NCBI GenBank assembly: GCA_016219235.1
Contig: JACRBO010000644.1
Span: 1-7,463 of the forward strand
Direction of reading: 5' to 3'
DNA from: Chloroflexota bacterium
Lineage (GTDB): Bacteria > Chloroflexota > Anaerolineae > Fen-1058
Length of the DNA: 7,463 bases
This document shows, one piece after another, positions 5,530-7,463 of this stretch (position 1 is its first letter; every line of letters begins with the position of its first letter). The notes beneath the pieces are model-generated. The model was not told the origin of the DNA. It was given only the letters and a program-made list of their open reading frames with translations, and searched no databases. Made by a program: the position numbers and the translations under genes.

Positions 5530-6416
5530 GTCATTATCCAGTCTTGATAAGGTGTGCGATCAACGGCCAAATTCTGAACCAGCACCGGCCAGGCCGGCGA
5601 CTCGTAACCGATGGCTGCACGTAATTTATCGCCCCGCATGCTACGATCAGAGACGACCGTTTCGTCCGGCATGATGTCCACAGCCAGTCGGTACGCGTCT
5701 CGCAGCAGACAGAGCAGATCATATTTGGAAATCGGCGTCGCCACTACTTGATACAGCCCGGCCAATGTGGGATGACGCTGAATAATGTCCGCCACCACCT
5801 GCGCCAGTTGATTCGTCGTAACGCCGGAATAGATCACGCGCTTGAAGCCTTTGATTGTTTGGTGCTGCTGGGCCAGGAACCAATCGAGCAGGGATTTGTG
5901 CTCCACAAGTTCACGCCCGATGATGGAAGTGCGAAGCGTCAAGGCGTTGTCCGTCGCCACTTCACCCAGGAACTTGGACCTGCCGTAGAGGTCGTCCGCG
6001 TCGGAGTCGTCGGCTTCAGTATAACCGCCCCGGTTCCCGCTGAAGACACAATCGGTGCTAAAGTGGATCACCCGCCCGCCCCACCCGCGCGCCATCGCTG
6101 CCAGTTGGTGCGGCAGAAGTGAGTTAATGGTAATGCTTGGAATGGCACTGCGGGCCTCGTCGCGCTGCTTGATGATCCCGACGCCGTTGATCACGTAGTC
6201 CGGCCGCAGCTCGGCCAGCCGCCGTTGCAAACCAGGCAGGTCCATCACATCCACGCCGCGAATGACGTCATCGCCCTGCAAAAGTTGCACCCGGTTAAAC
6301 GGGGCTTGCCGCACATCTTCACGCGTTGTGCAGAGCGTGCCTGGAAACCGGTCGCGCAAGATTTGAAACAGTTTGTGGCCCAGCATACCCGCGCCACCCA
6401 GTATCACTATCCGCAT
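5526..6416 (-). CDS. RmlD-like SDR reductase (probable UDP-4-keto-6-deoxy-L-HexNAc 4-reductase)
   Basis: A 296-residue RmlD-superfamily SDR. It has G-G-A-G-M-L-G (7-13), N-G-V-G-I-I-K-Q (77-84), S-T-D-C-V-F-S-G (120-127), the catalytic Y-G-R-S-K (144-148) and R-T-S-I-I-G (162-167). This is the dTDP-4-dehydrorhamnose-reductase pattern, but in context it most likely reduces the C4 ketone of the UDP-2,6-dideoxy-L-hexulose made by the CapE-type enzyme. CapF-type reductases carry a C-terminal cupin domain and are longer (about 370 aa); nothing of the kind is present. It therefore resembles WbvR of Vibrio cholerae O37, which makes UDP-L-RhaNAc, rather than CapF. It overlaps the upstream gene by ten bases and the downstream one by four. 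GGGGG precedes the ATG. RmlD proper acting on dTDP sugars is an alternative, but no rmlA, B or C is in view. Confidence 0.85.
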   Translation of the reverse strand: MRIVILGGAGMLGHKLFQILRDRFPGTLCTTREDVRQAPFNRVQLLQGDDVIRGVDVMDLPGLQRRLAELRPDYVINGVGIIKQRDEARSAIPSITINSLLPHQLAAMARGWGGRVIHFSTDCVFSGNRGGYTEADDSDADDLYGRSKFLGEVATDNALTLRTSIIGRELVEHKSLLDWFLAQQHQTIKGFKRVIYSGVTTNQLAQVVADIIQRHPTLAGLYQVVATPISKYDLLCLLRDAYRLAVDIMPDETVVSDRSMRGDKLRAAIGYESPAWPVLVQNLAVDRTPYQDWIMT

Positions 6417-7324
6417 AATGCCCCCTTAGCCCACGCCATATATTCATACAGCCCCGCTGCCAGGCCCACCGTCGGCTGGAAACCAAAGGCCGCGCTGGCC
6501 GCGCCGATGTCCGCCAGGCTGTGCCGCACGTCACCCGGTCGCGGCGGGCCGTACTCAATCGGCATGGTTAGGCCGCTGGCCGCCATCATCAAGCGCGTCA
6601 ATTCGTTGATGGTCACCCGCGTCGCGCTGGCGATGTTGAACGCCCCCGAGACGCCGCGCGTCATCGCCGCCCGGTAGTTGGCCTGCACTACATCATTTAC
6701 GTTGACAAAGTCCCGCGTCTGCTCGCCGTCGCCGAAAATGGTAATCGGTTCGTTGTTCAACAAGCGCTGGGCAAAAATCGGGATGACGTTGCCATATGCA
6801 TCATAGCGCTGATTCACACCATACACATTGAAGTAACGCAGACACACCGCTTCCAGCGCATACAACTTGCTGTACGCCAGGCAGGCCTTCTCCGCGCCGA
6901 GCTTGCTGGCGCCGTACGGCGAATCCGGCTCTACGGGATGATCTTCACGAATGGGCAGCGTCTTCAACTCACCAAAGATGCCTGCCGACGATGAGAAGAC
7001 TACCTTGCGCGTGTCCGCATGCCGAGCTGCCTCCAAAACGTTGAGCGTGCCCAGCACGTTAATGGCCGCATCGTCCAGTGGATAATCGATCGAGCGCTTA
7101 TTGCCCACCGACGCCGCCAGGTGAAAGACCACCTCCACGCCGCGCATGGCGCGTTCCACGGTCGCCGCATCACGCACGTCGCCTTCGATGAGGTCCACCT
7201 GCGGATACGGCGTCAGGTTGGAGCGATACCCCGACGAAAGATTGTCGAGGACCACCACCGCGTGTCCTTCATCCAGCAAGTGCTTCACAATATTGGAGCC
7301 GATAAATCCGGCCCCGCCTGTCAC
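6407..7324 (-). CDS. GalE-like NAD-dependent UDP-hexose 4-epimerase family protein; start region apparently frameshifted
   Basis: An extended SDR of 305 residues counted from GTG 7324: T-G-G-A-G-F-I-G (2-9), V-L-D-N-L-S-S-G (25-32), A-A-S-V-G (70-74), S-S-S-A-G (111-115), catalytic Y-G-A-S-K (137-141), N-V-Y-G (166-169), F-G-D-G-E-Q-T-R-D-F-V (197-207). This is typical of bacterial UDP-glucose/UDP-GlcNAc 4-epimerases near glycan genes; the exact substrate cannot be set from sequence. The start is odd. GTG 7324 removes most of the first beta strand, while the in-frame codons upstream read N-T-V-L-V back to a TGA at 7339. An ATG at 7340 is one base out of frame. Deleting one A of AAA (7335-7337) gives a textbook N-terminus, M-N-T-V-L-V-T-G-G-A-G. 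It is the first gene of the operon and overlaps the next by ten bases. Confidence 0.85.
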   Translation of the reverse strand: MTGGAGFIGSNIVKHLLDEGHAVVVLDNLSSGYRSNLTPYPQVDLIEGDVRDAATVERAMRGVEVVFHLAASVGNKRSIDYPLDDAAINVLGTLNVLEAARHADTRKVVFSSSAGIFGELKTLPIREDHPVEPDSPYGASKLGAEKACLAYSKLYALEAVCLRYFNVYGVNQRYDAYGNVIPIFAQRLLNNEPITIFGDGEQTRDFVNVNDVVQANYRAAMTRGVSGAFNIASATRVTINELTRLMMAASGLTMPIEYGPPRPGDVRHSLADIGAASAAFGFQPTVGLAAGLYEYMAWAKGALCG

Positions 7325-7350
7325 TAGTACCGTGTTTCATAAGAAAACCG

Positions 7351-7379
7351 ACTATAATACTTCTTGGGCATAAGCTCAA
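7351..7379 (-). promoter_or_regulatory. Candidate promoter of the four-gene nucleotide-sugar operon
   Basis: On the minus strand: TTGAGC (7379-7374, 4/6), a 17-base spacer, then TATAGT (7356-7351, 5/6). The start site would be near 7344, only a few bases before ATG 7340 and about 20 before GTG 7324, so the message may be nearly leaderless. No Shine-Dalgarno precedes either start, which fits. On the plus strand the same stretch shows TATAAT (7353-7358), without a convincing -35, upstream of the gene at 7401. Confidence 0.45.
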
Positions 7380-7400
7380 CACCTCCGGGAGTAGAATAGG

Positions 7401-7463
7401 ATGAAACCACACAAATATGTGATCCGGCTGGGCAGCAAAGAGAAACAGGCGTTGCGCGAGATC
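7401..7463 (+). CDS. N-terminus of a possible IS630-type transposase / HTH protein (runs off right edge)
   Basis: ATG 7401 opens 21 codons to the window edge: M-K-P-H-K-Y-V-I-R-L-G-S-K-E-K-Q-A-L-R-E-I. The pattern K-Y-x-I-x-L followed by a charged stretch and x-x-L-x-x-I is what IS630-family transposases and related helix-turn-helix proteins show at their N-terminus. GGGAG (7387-7391) lies nine bases before the ATG as a plausible Shine-Dalgarno. It is divergent from the nucleotide-sugar operon. With only 21 residues visible, the family call is a resemblance and not a firm assignment. Confidence 0.45.
   Translation, partial: MKPHKYVIRLGSKEKQALREI

Noticed and set aside
5526..6416. CapF/FnlB identity for the reductase
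   Set aside because: There is no C-terminal cupin domain, and the S-T-D-C-V-F and Y-G-R-S-K pattern is RmlD-like.

Overview
The window is a GC-rich bacterial fragment with a tentative Chloroflexota (Anaerolineae/Caldilineae-like) flavour. That rests on the style of the proteins: an MFS transporter with a D-I-I-S-K-x-L-P-P / G-R-V-L-G loop, a membrane-anchored spermidine-synthase-like protein, and a YbjN protein paired with PAAR. No rRNA or other taxonomic marker is present, so the assignment is weak.

Layout. (1) Positions 1-576, minus strand: the N-terminal 192 codons of an MFS transporter, running off the left edge, with a reasonable sigma70-type promoter in the gap to its right. (2) 664-2434: a membrane plus SAM-methyltransferase-fold 'fused spermidine synthase-like' gene (776-2299, plus strand). 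It is bracketed by two short-period repeat arrays (about 15-bp period) whose gene-proximal arms are inverted copies of each other. The start codon lies at the inner edge of one array and the stop codon lies inside the other. (3) 2452-3296: a two-gene plus-strand unit with a near-consensus promoter, encoding a YbjN-domain protein (T3SS-chaperone-like fold) and a 95-residue PAAR-like protein with no histidine. (4) 3350-7340, minus strand: a tightly coupled four-gene nucleotide-sugar operon, in transcription order a UDP-hexose 4-epimerase-like SDR, an RmlD-like reductase, a CapE/FnlA-type UDP-GlcNAc 4,6-dehydratase/5-epimerase, and a CapG/FnlC-type 2-epimerase. (5) 7401-7463, plus strand: the first 21 codons of a gene that resembles the N-terminus of IS630-type transposases, running off the right edge.

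How they work together. The last three operon genes are the set that turns UDP-GlcNAc into a UDP-2-acetamido-2,6-dideoxy-L-hexose. Because the reductase is RmlD-like (296 aa, no cupin) rather than CapF-like, UDP-L-QuiNAc (via UDP-L-RhaNAc) is a better guess than UDP-L-FucNAc. The first gene would supply a 4-epimerised UDP-hexose(NAc). These are precursors for a surface polysaccharide or glycan; no glycosyltransferase is in view.

Points to note: the repeat-bracketed gene, an apparent one-base insertion that puts the natural ATG of the first operon gene out of frame, and the histidine-free PAAR protein paired with a YbjN protein. No tRNA, rRNA or CRISPR was found. No gene-free stretch exceeds 300 bases; the longest (577-775 and 2300-2531) hold the repeat arrays and promoters.
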